Assembly (NCBI RefSeq): GCF_949987535.1
Contig: NC_080074.1
Coordinates: forward strand, 26,929,268 to 26,993,267
Direction of reading: 5' to 3'
Source of the DNA: Balaenoptera acutorostrata
Lineage: Eukaryota > Chordata > Mammalia > Artiodactyla > Balaenopteridae
Length of the DNA: 64,000 nt
Shown one piece after another: positions 23,995-35,894 of this stretch; the first letter of the stretch is position 1; every line of letters begins with the position of its first letter. The position numbers and the translations under genes are program-made. The notes under the pieces are model-generated. The model searched no databases and was not told the DNA's origin. It saw only the letters and a program-made list of their open reading frames with translations.

Positions 23995-25249
23995 AAAAAA
24001 AATTTTGGTATTTAAGTTTCAAGTGTAGAGCACTATGGTTCAACATCTGTATACACTACAGAGTTATCACCACCACAAGTCTAGTTATCATCCATCACCA
24101 TACAGTTGACCCCCTTCATCCATTTTGCTCACCTCCCAACCCCCTTCTTCTCTGGTAACCACTAATCTGTTCTCTGTATCTCTGAGTTTGTTTTTGTTTT
24201 ATTTTGTTTGTTTGTTCATTGGTGTGTGTGTGTTTTGATTCCACGTATGAATGAAATCATATGGTATTTGTCTTTCTTTGTCTGACTTATTTCACTTAGC
24301 ATCATACCCTCAAGGTCCAACCATGTTATGAATGGCAGGATTTCATTTTTTTATGGCTGAGTAGTATTCTGTTGTGTGTGTGTGTGTGTGTGTGCGCGTA
24401 TGTATAATGTTCTCTTTATCCATTCATCCGTCAGTGGGCACTTAGGTTGTTTGCATATCTTGGCTATTGTAAATAATGCTGCAGTGGACATAGGGGTTCA
24501 TATATCTTTTTGAATTAGTGTTTTCACGTTCTTTAGATAAATACCCAGAAGTGGAATTGCTGGATCATATAGTAGTTCTATTTTTAATTTTTTTTAAGAA
24601 ACCTCTATACTGTTTTCCATAGTTGCTGCACCATTTACATTCTCACCAACAGTGTAACAGGGTTCTCTTTGCTCCATATACTCACCAACCCTCGTTATTC
24701 ATTGTTCTTTGAAAATCGCCATTTCTGACAGGTATGAGATGATATCTCATGGTTTTGATATGCATCTTCCTGATGATTAGTGATATTGACGATCTTTTCA
24801 TGTGCCTGTTGGCCAGCCTTATGTCTTCTTTGGAAAAATGTCTATTCAGATTCTCTGCCCATTTTTAAGTTGGGTTGCTTGGTTTTTTCTTGTTGTTGAG
24901 TTGTAGATAGGTGATTTGCAAATAACTTCTCCCATTTAGTAAGCTGCCTTTTGTTTTGATTATGATTTCCTTTGCTGTACAGAAGCTTTTCAGTTTGATG
25001 TTTGTTTTTTGCTTTTGTTTCTCTTTCCTTTGGAGTCTGATCCACTAAAACATTGGTAAGACTAGTATCAGTAAGGTTACCACTTATGTTTTCTTCTAGG
25101 AATTTTATGGTTTCAGGTCTTGAATTCAAGTCTTTACTCCATTTTGAGTTACTTTTGTGTATGGTGTAAGATGGTGGTCTAGTTTTTTATTCATATTTTG
25201 CATGTGGCTGTCCAGTTTTCCCAGTATCATTGACTGAAGAGACTGACTT
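23995..25249 (-). mobile_element. Old L1, 3' UTR and ORF2 C-terminal part
   Basis: Antisense L1: 3' UTR with 'ctggtaaccactaatctgttctctgtatc' (24150-24180), then ORF2 C-terminal sequence to 25249. A younger L1 cuts it, and it resumes near 30577. A GT microsatellite (24374-24396) lies in the 3' UTR part. Confidence 0.75.
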
Positions 25250-25738
25250 TTTTCCCAGTATCATTTTTTTTGAATTTTATTTATTTTTTTATACAGCAGG
25301 CTCTAATTAGTTATCCATTTTGTACATATTAGTGTATATATGTCAATCCCAATCTCCCAATTCATTACACCATCACCCCCTCTCCCCGCCACCACTTTCC
25401 CCCCTTGGTGTCCATACGTTTGTTCTCTACATCTGTGTCTCAATTTCTGCCTTGCAAACCAGTTCATCTGTACCATTTTTCTAGGTTTTACATATATGCG
25501 TTAATATATGATATTTGTTTTTCTCTTTCTGACTTACTTCACTCTGTATGACAGTCTGTAGATCCATCCACGTCTGTACAAATGACCCAATTTCGTTCCT
25601 TTTTATGGCTGAGTAATATTCCATTGTACATATGTGCCACATCTACTTTATCCATTCATCTGTCGATGGGCATTTAGGTTGCTTCCATGACCTGGCTATT
25701 GTAAATAGTGCTGCAATGAACATTGGGGTGCATGTGTC

Positions 25739-27697
25739 TTATTGAATTATAGTTTTCTCTGGGTATATGCCCAGGAGTGGGATTGCTGGATCATATGGTA
25801 AATCTATTTTTAGTTTTTTAAGGAACCTCCATACTGTTCTCCATAGTGGCTGTATCAATTTACATTCCCACCAACAGTGCAAGAGGGTTCCCTTTTCTCC
25901 ACACCCTCTCCAGCATTTGTTGTTTGTAGATTTTCTGATGATGCCCATTCTAACTGGTGTGAAGTGATACCTCATTGTAGTTTTGATTTGCATTTCTCTA
26001 GTAAGTAGTGATGTTGAGCAGCTTTTCATGTGCTTCTTGGCCATCTGTATGTCTTCTTTGTAGAAATGTCTATTTAGGTCTTCTGCCCATTTTTGGATTG
26101 GGTTGTTTGTTTTTTTAATATTGAGCTGCATGAGCTGTTTATATATTTTGGAGATTAATTCTTTGTCCGTTGATTCGTTTGCAAATATTTTCTCCCATTC
26201 TGAGGGTTGTCTTTCCATCTTGTTTGTAGTTTCCTTTGCTGTGTAAAAACTTTTAAGCTTCATTAGGTCCCATTTGTTTATTTTTGGTTTTATTTCCATT
26301 ACTCTAGGAGGTGGATCAAAAAAGATCTTGCTGTGATTTATGTCAAAGAGTGTTCTTTCTATGTTTTCATCTAAGAGTTTTATAGTGTCCGGGCTTACAT
26401 TTAGGTCTCTAAACCATTTTGAGTTTATTTTTGTGTATGGTGTTAGGGACTGTTCTACTTTCATTCTTTTACATGTAGCTGTCCAGTTTTCCCAGCACCA
26501 CTTATTGAAGAGGCTGTCTTCTCTCCATTGTATATCCTTGCCTCCTTTGTCATAGATTAGTTGACCATAGGTGCGTGGGTTTATCTCTGGGCTTTCTATC
26601 CTGTTCCGTTCATCTATATTTCTGTTTTTGTGCCAGTACCATATTGTCTTGATTACTGTAGCTTTGTAGTATAGTCTGAAGTCAGGGAGTCTGATTCCTC
26701 CAGCTCCGTTTTTTCCCCTCAAGACCGCTTTGGCTATTCGGGGTCCTTTGTGTCTCCATACAAATTTTAAGATTTTTTGTTCTAGTTTTGTAAAAAATGC
26801 CATTGGTAATTTCATAGGGATTGCACTGAATCTGTAGATTGTATTGGGTAGTATAGTCATTTTCACAATATTGATTCTTCCAATCCAAGAACATGGTATA
26901 TCTCTCCATCTGTTGGTATCATCTTTAATTTCTTTCATCAGTGTCTTATAGTTTTCTGCATACAGGTCTTTTGTCTCCCTAGGTAGGTTTATTCCTAGGT
27001 ATTTTATTCTTTTTGTTGCAGTGGTAAATGGGAGTGTTTCCTTAATTTCTCTTTCAGATTTTTCATCATTCGTGTATAGGAATGCAGGAGATTGCTGTGC
27101 ATTAATTTTGTATCCTGCAACTTTACCAAATTCATTGATTAGCTCTGGTAGTTTTCTGGTGGCATCTTTAGGATTCTCTACGTATAGTATCATGTCATCT
27201 GCAAACAGTGACAGTTTTACTTCTTCTTTTCCAATTTGTATTCCTTTTATTTCTTTTCCTTCACTGATTGCCATGGCTAGGACTTCCAAAACTATGTTGA
27301 ATAATAGTGGTGAGAGTGGACATCCTTGTCTTGTTCCTGATCTCAGAGGAAATGCTTTCAGTTTTTCACCATTGAGAATGATGTTTGCTGTGGGTTTGTC
27401 GTATATGGCCTTTATTATGTTGAGGTAGGTTCCCTCTATGCCCACTTTCTGGAGAGTTTTTATCATAAATGGGTGTTGAATTTTGTTGAAAGCTTTTTCT
27501 GCATCTATTGAGATGATCATATGGTTTCTGTTCTTCAGTGTGTTAATATGGTGTATCACATTGATTGATTTGCATATATTGAAGAATCCTTGCATCCCTG
27601 GGATAAATTCCACTTGATCGTGGTGTATGATCCTTTTAATGTGTTGTTGGATTCTGTTTGCTAGTATTTTGTTGAGGATTTTTGTATCTATATTCAT
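25739..27697 (-). CDS. L1 ORF2 fragment with 652-codon open frame (reverse transcriptase, C-terminal)
   Basis: The longest open frame in the window. It starts inside the reverse transcriptase domain ([20 protein letters not shown]) and has RQGCPLSP (residues 123-130), the catalytic FADD (165-168, about 27194-27205) and the C-terminal C-x3-C-x7-H-x4-C motif (Cys595, Cys599, His607, Cys612). It ends prematurely at ...[10 protein letters not shown]. The endonuclease and the first reverse transcriptase motifs lie upstream in broken frames. This is a mobile-element fragment, not a host gene, and is not expected to be functional alone. Confidence 0.85.
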   Translation of the reverse strand: MNIDTKILNKILANRIQQHIKRIIHHDQVEFIPGMQGFFNICKSINVIHHINTLKNRNHMIISIDAEKAFNKIQHPFMIKTLQKVGIEGTYLNIIKAIYDKPTANIILNGEKLKAFPLRSGTRQGCPLSPLLFNIVLEVLAMAISEGKEIKGIQIGKEEVKLSLFADDMILYVENPKDATRKLPELINEFGKVAGYKINAQQSPAFLYTNDEKSEREIKETLPFTTATKRIKYLGINLPRETKDLYAENYKTLMKEIKDDTNRWRDIPCSWIGRINIVKMTILPNTIYRFSAIPMKLPMAFFTKLEQKILKFVWRHKGPRIAKAVLRGKNGAGGIRLPDFRLYYKATVIKTIWYWHKNRNIDERNRIESPEINPRTYGQLIYDKGGKDIQWREDSLFNKWCWENWTATCKRMKVEQSLTPYTKINSKWFRDLNVSPDTIKLLDENIERTLFDINHSKIFFDPPPRVMEIKPKINKWDLMKLKSFYTAKETTNKMERQPSEWEKIFANESTDKELISKIYKQLMQLNIKKTNNPIQKWAEDLNRHFYKEDIQMAKKHMKSCSTSLLTREMQIKTTMRYHFTPVRMGIIRKSTNNKCWRGCGEKGTLLHCWWECKLIQPLWRTVWRFLKKLKIDLPYDPAIPLLGIYPEKTIIQ

Positions 27698-27916
27698 GAG
27701 TGATATTGGTCTGTAATTTTCTTTTTTTATAGTATCTTTGTCTGGTTTTGGTATGAGGGTGATGGTGGCCTCATAGAATGAGTTTGGGAGTGTTCCTTCC
27801 TCTGCAACTTTTTGGAAGAGTTTGAGAAGGATGGGTGTTAGCTCTTCTCTAAATGTTTGATAGAATTCACCTGTGAAGCCATCTGGTCCTGGACTTTTGT
27901 TTGTTGGAAGATTTTT

Positions 27917-28254
27917 TTTTTTTTTTTTTTTTTTTTATAGCTACTTTATTTATTTATTTCTTTATTTTTGGCTGTGTTGGGTCTTCGGTTCGTGCGAGGG
28001 CTTTCTCTAGTTACGGCAAGTGGGGGCCACTCTTCATCGCGGTGCAGGGACCGCTCTTCATCGCGGTGCGCGGGCCTCTCACTATCGCGGCCCCTCCCGT
28101 TGCGGGGCACAGGCTCCAGACGCGCAGGCTCAGTAGTTGTGGCTCACGGGCCCAGCTGCTCCGTGGCATGTGGGATCTTCCCAGACCAGGGCTCGAACCC
28201 GTGTCCCCTGCATTAGCAGGCAGATTCTCAACCACTGCGCCACCAGGGAAGCCC
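27917..28254 (-). mobile_element. CHR-type SINE, subfamily with 24-bp internal duplication
   Basis: The duplication tgttggaagattttt occurs at 27902-27916 and 28255-28269. It carries the doubled ctcttcatcgcggtgc (28030-28045, 28054-28069). In reverse orientation, it is near-identical to the copies at 6707 and 29438. It lies within L1 ORF2. Confidence 0.93.
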
Positions 28255-29437
28255 TGTTGGAAGATTTTTAATCACAGTTTCAATTTCATTAATTTGATTG
28301 GTCTGTTCATATTTTCTATTTCTTCCTTGTTCAGTCTTGGAAGGTTATACCTTTCTAAGAATTTGTCTATTTCTTCCAGGTTGTCCATTTTATTGGCACA
28401 GAGTTACTTGTAGTAGTCTCTTAGGATGCTTTGTATTTCTGTAGTGTCTGTTGTAACTTTTCCTTTTTCATTTATAATTTTATTGATTTGAGTCCTCTCC
28501 CTCTTTTTCTTGATGAGTCTGGCTAATGGTTTATCAATTTTGTTTATCTTCTCAAAGAAGCAGCTTTTAGTTTTATTGATCTTTGCTATTGTTTTCTTTG
28601 TTTCTATTTCTGCTCCAATATTTATGATTTCTTTCCTTCTGCTAACTTTGGGTTTTGTTTGTTCTTCTTTCTCTACTTCCTTTAGGTGTAATGTTAGATT
28701 GTTTATTTGAGATGTTTGTTGTTTCTTGAGGTAGGATTGTATTGCTATAAAGTTCACTCTTAGAACTGCTTTTGCTGAATCCCATAGGTTTTGGATTGTC
28801 GTGTTTTCATTGTCTTTGTCTCTAAGTAATTTTCGATTTCCTCTTTGATTCCTTCAGTGATCTCTTGGTTATTTCATAACGTATTGTTTAGCCTCCATGT
28901 GTTTGTGTTTTTTTATGTTTTTTTCCCTGTAATTGATTTCTCATCTCATAGCATTGTGGTTAGAAAAGATGCTTGGTATGATTTCAGTTTTCTTAAATTT
29001 ACTCAAGCTTGATTTGTGGCCCAAGATGTGATCTATCCTAGAGAATGTTCTGTGCACACTTGAGAAGAAAGTGTAATCTGCTGTTTTTGGATGGAATGTC
29101 CTGTAAATATCAGTTAAATCTACCTGGTCTGTTGTGTCATTTAAAGCTTGTGTTTCCTTATTAATTTTCTATTTGGATGATCTGTCCATTGGTGTAAGTG
29201 AGGTGTTGAAGTCCCCCACTACTACTGTGTTACTGTCGATTTCCTCTTTTATAGCTGTTAGCAGTTGCCTTATGTATTGAGGTGCTCCTGTGTTGGGTGC
29301 ATATATATTTATAGTTGTTATATCTTCTTCTTGGATTGATCCCTTGATCTTTATGTAGTGTCCTTCCTTGTCTCTTGTAACGTTCTTTGTTTTAAAGTCT
29401 ATTTTATCTGATACGAGTATTGCTACTCCAGCTCTCT

Positions 29438-29462
29438 CTTTTTTTTTTTTTTTTTAGCTACT

Positions 29463-29493
<31 letters not shown>

Positions 29494-29780
29494 TTTGGCT
29501 GTGTTGGGTCTTTGGTTCGTGCGAGGGCTTTCTCTGGTTACGGCAAGTGGGGGCCACTCTTCATCGCGGTGCGGGGACCGCTCTTCATCGCGGTGCGCGG
29601 GCCTTTCACTATCGCGGCCCCTCCCGTTGCGGGGCACAGGCTCCAGACGCACAGGCTCAGTAGTTGTGGCTCACGGGCCCAGCTGCTCCGTGGCATGTGG
29701 GATCTTCCCAGACCAGGGCTCGAACCCGTGTCCCCTGCATTAGCAGGCAGATTCTCAACCACTGCGCCACCAGGGAAGCC
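29438..29780 (-). mobile_element. CHR-type SINE, subfamily with 24-bp internal duplication
   Basis: The duplication ctccagctctct occurs at 29426-29437 and 29781-29792. The doubled motif is at 29557-29572 and 29581-29596. It is inserted in the L1 endonuclease region, sense relative to that reverse-oriented L1. Confidence 0.92.
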
Positions 29781-30009
29781 CTCCAGCTCTCTTTTGATTT
29801 CCATTTGCATGGAATATCTTTTTCCATCTCCTCACTTTCAGTCTGTATGTGTCCCTAGGTCTGAAGTGGGTCTCTTGTAGACAGCATATATATGGGTTTT
29901 GTTTTTGTATCCATTCAGAGAGCCTGTGTGTTTTGGTTGGAGCATTTAATCCATTCACTTTTAAGGTAATTATCAATATGTATATTCCTATGATCATTTT
30001 CTTAATTGT

Positions 30010-30576
30010 TTTGGGTTTGTTTTCGTAGGTCCTTTTCTTCTCTTGTGTTTCCCACTTAGAGAAGTTCCTTTAGCATTTGTTGTAGAGCTGGTTTGGTGGT
30101 GCTGAATTCTCTTAGCTTTTGCTTGTGTGTAAAGCTTTTGATTTCTCCATCAAATCTGAATGAGATCCTTGCCGGGTAGAGTAATCTTGGTTGTAGGTTC
30201 TTCCCTTTCATCACTTTAAGTATATCATGCCACTCCCTTCTGGCCTGTAGAGTTTCTGCTGAGAAATCAGCTGTTAAGCTTATGGGAGTTCCCTTGTATA
30301 TTATTTGTCATTTTTCCCTTGCTGCTTTCAGTAATTTTTCTTTGTCTTTAATTTTTGCCAGTTTGATTACTATGTGTCTCAGTGTGTTTCTCCTTGGGTT
30401 TATCCTGCCTGGGACCCTCTGTGCTTCCTGGACTTGCGTGGCTATTTCCTTTCCCATGTTAGGGAAGTTTTCGACTATAATCTCTTCAAATATTTTTTTG
30501 GGTCGTTTCTCTCTCTCTCCGCCTTCTGGGACCCCTACAATGTGAATGTTGTTGTGTTTAATATTGTCCCAGAGGT
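30010..30576 (-). pseudogene. L1 ORF1 C-terminal half, 5' truncated
   Basis: Antisense of the ORF1 RNA-recognition and C-terminal domains; it corresponds to the second half of ORF1 in the + L1 (about 5870-6400). It is truncated at the L1 5' end and broken. Confidence 0.75.
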
Positions 30577-31120
30577 AGGCTTTTTATTCTTTTGCATGTG
30601 GTGGTCCAGTTTTCCCAGTATCATTTGTTGAAGAGCCTGTCCTTTCTGCAGTGTATTTTTTTCTTCTTTTGTCATAGATTAAATGTCCATATATGCATGG
30701 GTTTACTTCTGGGCTCTCTATATTCTGTCCCATTGATCTGTGTGTCTGTTTTTGTGCCAGTATCATACTGTTTTGATTACTATAGTTGTGTAGTACAGTT
30801 TGAAATCAGGGAGTGTGATACCACCAGCTTTGTTCTTATTTCTCAAGATTGTTTTGGCTATTCAGAGTCTTTTGTGGTTCCATACAAACTTTAGAATTAT
30901 TTCTTCTGGTTCTGTGAAATCTGCCACTGGCATTTTGTAGGGATTGCACTGAATCTGTAGATTGCTTTGGGTAGTATGCACATTTTAACAATATTCTTCC
31001 AATCCATGAGCATGGAATATTTTTCCATTTTTTAGTATCTTCAGTTTTTTTCATCTGTGTTTTATAGTTTTCAGTGTACAGGTTTTCCCGTTTTTGGTCA
31101 AATTTATTCTTAGGTCTTTT
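30577..31120 (-). mobile_element. Old L1, ORF2 continuation
   Basis: More diverged antisense ORF2 that continues the element seen at 23995-25249. The first 45 bp (30577-30626) repeat, with mismatches, sequence already present at 25180-25230. Confidence 0.7.
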
Positions 31121-31635
31121 ATGCCTGGTAAATATTTATTGGATGCTAGACATTGTGAATTTTACTTTGATGAGTGCTAGATATTTTTGTATTCTGGTAA
31201 ATATTCTTAAGCTTTGTTCTGGGACACAGTTCCTTGGAAACATTTTATCATTCTGGGTCTTGCTTTTAAGATTTGTTAAGTGAGAACAGATTCGTGTTTA
31301 GTGCTAATTATTTCCCACTGCTGAGACCCTTCTGAGTACTCTACTCCTATCTCTCTGAAATGAAGTTTTAAGTCTGGCTTTTGGGAAAAGGAACTCTGTG
31401 TGAGCTCTACATACTCATCCCTCTAATCCTTTCAGGTGGTCCTTTGCCATGGCCAGGAAGCTTTTGCAGAGCTCACCTTTTGTGTTTTCTGTCTCTTAGG
31501 GATCTTTCTTGCTTCATTATGTCCAGTGTCTTGAAAACCATTGTTTGTTTTTTGTTCAGTCTTTTATTTGTTTCAGGCAGGAGGGTAAACCTGGTCTCTA
31601 TGCCATCTGCTGGCAGTGGAAGCACTTTTATTTTT
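31121..31635 (-). mobile_element. Old LINE (L1/HAL1) 5'-region remnant
   Basis: 'gtgctagatatttttgtattctgg', 'agctttgttctgggacacagttcctt', 'gggtcttgcttttaagatttgtt' and 'cccactgctgagacccttctgagtactctac' are phrases of an old LINE 5' region in antisense. Very diverged. Confidence 0.5.
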
Positions 31636-31639
31636 AATT

Positions 31640-31965
31640 AAAATATTTTAATTAATTATGGAAATCTCAAACAAGTACAGAAGTATAGTGAGTGGTATGA
31701 TGCATCCCCACATACCCATCACCCAGCATCAGTAATTACCATCTCTGAGCCAGTCTTGTTTTATCTTCTAACACTTCTGCCTCTGTCTCTCAACCCCTCT
31801 GGATTATTTTGAAGCAAATCATATCATCTCAACCCTAAATATTTTAGTATACATCTCTATTATATACCAAAGCAGTTCCTCAAAAGTGTTTCCACAATAC
31901 CATTTACATACCTAAAGTACTTATTTCTTTGAACCTCTTAGTGTTGTGTCTTTGTTCATGTATTC
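31640..31965 (-). mobile_element. Old LINE 3'-region remnant
   Basis: 'catacccatcacccagcatcagtaattaccat' and 'ggattattttgaagcaaatcatatcatctcaaccctaaatattttagtatacatctc' match the well-known old mammalian L1 3' region. The start is A/T-rich. Confidence 0.5.
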
Positions 31966-33044
31966 CTAATTTTCTCACAGTTTTGCTTGTTTGTTGTTAT
32001 TTTTAAAGTTGGTTTGTTTGAAAAAGCATCCAAATAAAATTTACTTATTCTTTTTTAATTACCATTCCTTCTCACTTTGGACTTGAAATTATTACAGACT
32101 CTTGACATCATAAACCATATTATAACAGGATCTTTCCATCTGGTTTCTTTAGCCCCATTCACTGCCTCTCCTTCCCATAGCCACCAGTTCTCTCCCACTA
32201 AAACTTTTGATCCATCTTGCTTCTTCCTAAAATATACATATGGTAATGCTCTTAAGCTTAAAAACCTTCAATGAGTAAGCAAGGTACAGAAAAATGTGTA
32301 TGGTATGCCTTTCTTTATAGAAAAGTTAAAAGTAGTATATATGCTTATTTATCTGTATACTGGTTCAAGAAGGATACATAAATTATTGACAGTGGTTGCT
32401 TCCTAAGAGGGAAACTAGATGACTGAAGTGAGAAGAAGATTTAGTTTTTTAATATTATATTTTATTTTGTTTGAATTATTTTATTTATGTAATTATATTC
32501 ATTTTAAGTAAAAGGAAAAAAAATTTAAATACTGAGTAAATTATAAGAGTATGAACTTGGTGTTCAGGAAGCTTCCACTATGTGGCTCCCACCTCTTTCC
32601 CTTTTGTTTCCAGCCAGGATGCAGCTCTCCAAGGTGGCGTTTAATGGAAATGTGTCAGCATGGCCTTGGTGTCACAGAGTCTAGAGATTACTACCAACAC
32701 TAACACAGGGGCCCAGGATTCTAAATTTTCTGTAATGCTTAGGGTGGTTCTACCTAAAATGCCTTTAGGTCACCTTTGAGGATCATTTTTCTCCCCAGGG
32801 AATTTGATATTTTATCCATTCTTTGGTTTTGGGTTCTACCTGAGCTTTAGTTTTCCCATTCCTTTGATGTGCCATTCTTTCTATCCTAAATATCTTTTTT
32901 GTTCATCTTTACCTTTCTGGTGAGCCTGTGTTGCCTATTTTTATAGGTATTCGTATGTATAAATTATTTTTCACTTGAAAGTTTGAACTTTTTATAGGGA
33001 GAGATATACTTCCTTTGAGGTTTTGTAACCTTTAGCAAGTTTGA
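31966..33044 (+). other. CEP83: CEP83 intron 2, mostly unique sequence
   Basis: AT-rich intronic DNA. The stretch around 32570-32760 is less AT-rich and non-repetitive to the eye. No signal is recognised. Confidence 0.4.
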
Positions 33045-33215
33045 CTCTGTGTGAGTTTCAGTTTCGATAAAAAGGGGTACGATAATGTAGCTATATTCTG
33101 GATTGTTGTGGGGATTAAATAAATTAATGCATGTAAGGAATTGAGAACAGTATGTCATGTAGATTATAGTATGTTGCACAATGCTTTACCTATAGTAGGC
33201 ATTCGTTCAGTAAAG
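33045..33215 (+). mobile_element. MIR SINE remnant
   Basis: 'gtgagtttcagtttcgataaaaaggggtacgataatg', 'ggattgttgtggggattaaataaattaatgcatgtaagg' and 'tatagtaggcattcgttcagtaaag' follow the MIR order. Confidence 0.75.
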
Positions 33216-33339
33216 TTTTTGGAATATTTGGAGTATTGATGAATAAATAAATGAATATTATTCTTAGTTTTCAGAGATTAATGTAAATATAAACTAGGTC
33301 TTTTTTTTTTTTTTTTTACAACCAGTATTCATTAATTAA

Positions 33340-33440
33340 TTGATTCAAGAAATAATCGAGTGTCTCCTTTGTGCTAGGCAGTAGTGCGAGGTTTCGGGAA
33401 CACATGGTGACTAAAGACTAACCGTGTGTTCTTTTAAGGA
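33340..33440 (+). mobile_element. Old L2/MIR-like remnant
   Basis: 'gagtgtctcctttgtgctaggcagtagtgcgaggtttcgggaacacatggtg' follows the common 'tgtgccaggcactgtgctagg' pattern. A similar scrap lies at 45690-45775. A T-rich run (33301-33317) precedes it. Confidence 0.5.
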
Positions 33441-33931
33441 GCTTACGTGAATACTTATTGAAATATGAGTTCTATAAGAGTGTAACATGGAGGAGCCTAA
33501 ATTAATTTTGCTGGTAAATATCAGCTTTCTCTGATTGAAAATAAGTCTGAAGAATTTCCTATGGTATACCAAATTGTTATACCTTTATTTTGCTTGCTTT
33601 AGAAAATAGAATCAGCCACTGTATCCAACATGATAATCTTAGCTGCCAACATAGTTTTTCCTATTAATAACAATAATAATAATCAGTGATTGTCTTTACC
33701 TCATGTTAATGGAATTTTGGACATCTCTGAGAGCTTGAAATTGAGTTTCTTTGTTTCAAATGATGGTTCTATTTATATAATGGTTATTGTAAAATTAGGT
33801 ATATCATGAAATTTCTATTAGTTTAATTTCATTGTCATAATTAGGAGAGAAGCTTTGAAATTTGTCTGATTCTTCAATTTAATATTTGTGATTTCATATT
33901 TAGAATTGTTTTATATTTCTCTACATATTAG

Positions 33932-34024
33932 GTATTAAGTCCACAAAAGCTGGAATTGTTACGTGCTGAAATCCAACAAGAGCTAGAAACTCCAATGAGA
34001 GAATGTTTTAGGCATCTGGATGAA
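33932..34024 (+). CDS. CEP83: CEP83 coding exon 3 (residues 109-139)
   Basis: Encodes [20 protein letters not shown]...RHLDE in 93 nt, phase 0 on both sides, so it can be skipped without a frameshift. The acceptor is acatattag|GTATTA and the donor GAA|gtaagt is strong. The exon begins with GT directly after the acceptor AG of the 15.4-kb intron, an arrangement that can rebuild a 5' splice site. Residues fit the human protein closely (human ILTPQKL, from memory). Confidence 0.96.
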
Positions 34025-34074
34025 GTAAGTAATTTGTGTAGAAGGACTGTGCATTTATTTTCATGTGACTGTGA

Positions 34075-34650
34075 AAGGCTTGAGGAAAAGCATCATTCTC
34101 CTACTCAAAAGCCCTGCAATAGCTTCCGTTCTTACTCAGAGTCCTTATAGCAGCCTTTAAGACTGCACACGATCAGATCCCATTCTTCCGTCCACATTGG
34201 CCTTCTTGGTGTTTGGCACTTCAGAAATGGTGCAGTTCAAGTCTTTGCCCTAGCTGTTATTCCTGCCACGTATCTCTTGGCTGATTTTCTCATCTTTTTC
34301 AATTCTGCTGAAATTTCACCTTTCCAGTAGGGCCTACTTTGACCAACCCCTGCCTCCTTTTAATATTGCAACTTGCCTTTCCTGTCACTCTTTAGACTTT
34401 TGGATACCCATTTACCCTGCTCCACTTTTTATTTTTCTCTAGTATTTATAGTCTTCTGATATGCTATATAATATTTATTGTGCTTATTTTTTAAATTTTC
34501 CCTTTTACAACTGCTAGAATGTAAGTTGTATGAGAGGAGGAACCTTTATCTGGTTTTGTTCACTGTTATAGTCCAAGTTCCTAAAACACTTCCTAGCATA
34601 CAACAGATGCTCAATTAATGTTTGCTGAATGAAAGAATGAATTTCATGCA
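34075..34650 (+). mobile_element. L2 LINE 3' end
   Basis: Long L2 match starting 50 bp after exon 3: 'aaaagccctgcaatagcttccgttcttactcagagtcc', 'gactgcacacgatcagatcccattc', 'ttcacctttccagtagggcctactttgacca', ending 'agatgctcaattaatgtttgctgaatgaaagaatga'. It is ancient, shared by mammals, and lies in intron 3. Confidence 0.85.
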
Positions 34651-35894
34651 GCCTCAGAAAAGTAAAAATGTGTTAGTTTTTCTTCAGATTGAGATCAGTC
34701 TCCTCATATGAAATGTTGGTATAATGTGACTAAATGTTTAATAAAGGGAACAGGAAGAGATGACAGATATTGACTATATTAGGTACTATCCTAGACATTT
34801 TATATGTTACCTTATTTAATAAGCATACTGGGCCTTATACATACAAATGAATATTGTCCCCCTCAAAATGGTCCCCTTTGGAAAGTTGTAGACTAGTGAT
34901 GCTGTCATTGCACAAAACAGTTGTGGGAATCCTCTTTTATAAATGATTTTCTGGCTTGATAAAGTCATCTTTTGAATATCATCCTGGTGGGTAACCAAAG
35001 CATTATGGTTTAGGAGTAGATTTAATTTTGGATTATAAAAAATCACTTAAATCTGAGGTAGGTGATCAAGTTAAGTAAAAGCATGTTTTTTTTTTAAAAA
35101 AAAGTATGTTTCTAATAAAATCACAAAACCCACTTTCTTGGTTTGTAAACAGGCTTAGAAATCTTTCAACTAAAGATTTATAGTGAGCTGATTATTTTAG
35201 GAGGCATGCTTTCCTTGTTAATTCCCTGAGGTATGTTGGAATAGTGTCTCCACCTTCCTGCTCTGTTGCCTGAGTTTTTATTGAGATTCAGAATGCCAGC
35301 AGATTTTGAAGTGTTAGGAAGCAGAATTTTGGAGCATAGGCATTGCATGTGTTCTTGGTTAGTCAGGAGAGTTGGTACTACATATATACTTCAGACTGGT
35401 GTGTTGAATTGGACTATCATTGTAATATTTGACTGAACCTTGAGTTACTGTACTAAACATTCAAATAATCATTTACCTACTTAGAATTCATCCTTTTTGA
35501 CTTTTAAGGGGGTATTTTATATTTTATTATAGAATTAATTTTAAAAATCTATTTTGAAAGGTGTGCTACATTTTAAAATATTATTTTATTAAGCCCAGAG
35601 CTCAAAAGTTTTGATATGCTAATCCATTTTTATTATTAGAATCAGTGAGGAAATAAGATTAATTGAATGGTAATTTGTTTTACTGATACCTTTTCAGGAG
35701 TGTGCTAATTCTGTTTGTAGCATTCTTGTCATGATAACTTTTCCAAGGTTTGTTTATACTTCTTTTAAGCTTAATTTTTACTTTTAGAATGGCTTAGTAT
35801 AAAACAATTTAAAATTTTTGAAAAGGTGATTTTTGAAGTGAGTACAAGTTTCATTTATAAATTTGTGATAAATTACAATCTTCTTTTAATTTAG
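34651..35894 (+). other. CEP83: CEP83 intron 3, unique remainder
   Basis: AT-rich, without a recognised repeat. A T9A7 junction lies at about 35085-35103. Confidence 0.4.

Larger units (their letters stand above)
25560..29997 (-). pseudogene. L1 ORF2 (endonuclease-reverse transcriptase) pseudogene, whole extent
   Basis: The N-terminus at 29997 reads MIIGIYILIITLKVNGL. The usual metal-binding Asn of the LNxNGL motif is Lys here, so the endonuclease would be impaired even without other damage. QETH is intact. Interruptions: SINE at 29438-29780, further stops and frameshifts between 28757 and 29400, SINE at 27917-28254, and a premature stop at 25739. Confidence 0.85.
25266..30576 (-). mobile_element. 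Young L1, 5' truncated in ORF1, with two SINEs inside
   Basis: Reverse-oriented L1: A-rich tail (25263-25297), 3' UTR (about 25298-25560), ORF2 (25560-29997), linker and the C-terminal half of ORF1 (30010-30576). The 5' end lies within ORF1 at 'cccagaggt' (30568-30576). SINEs at 27917-28254 and 29438-29780 are later insertions. It lies antisense in CEP83 intron 2. Confidence 0.9.
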
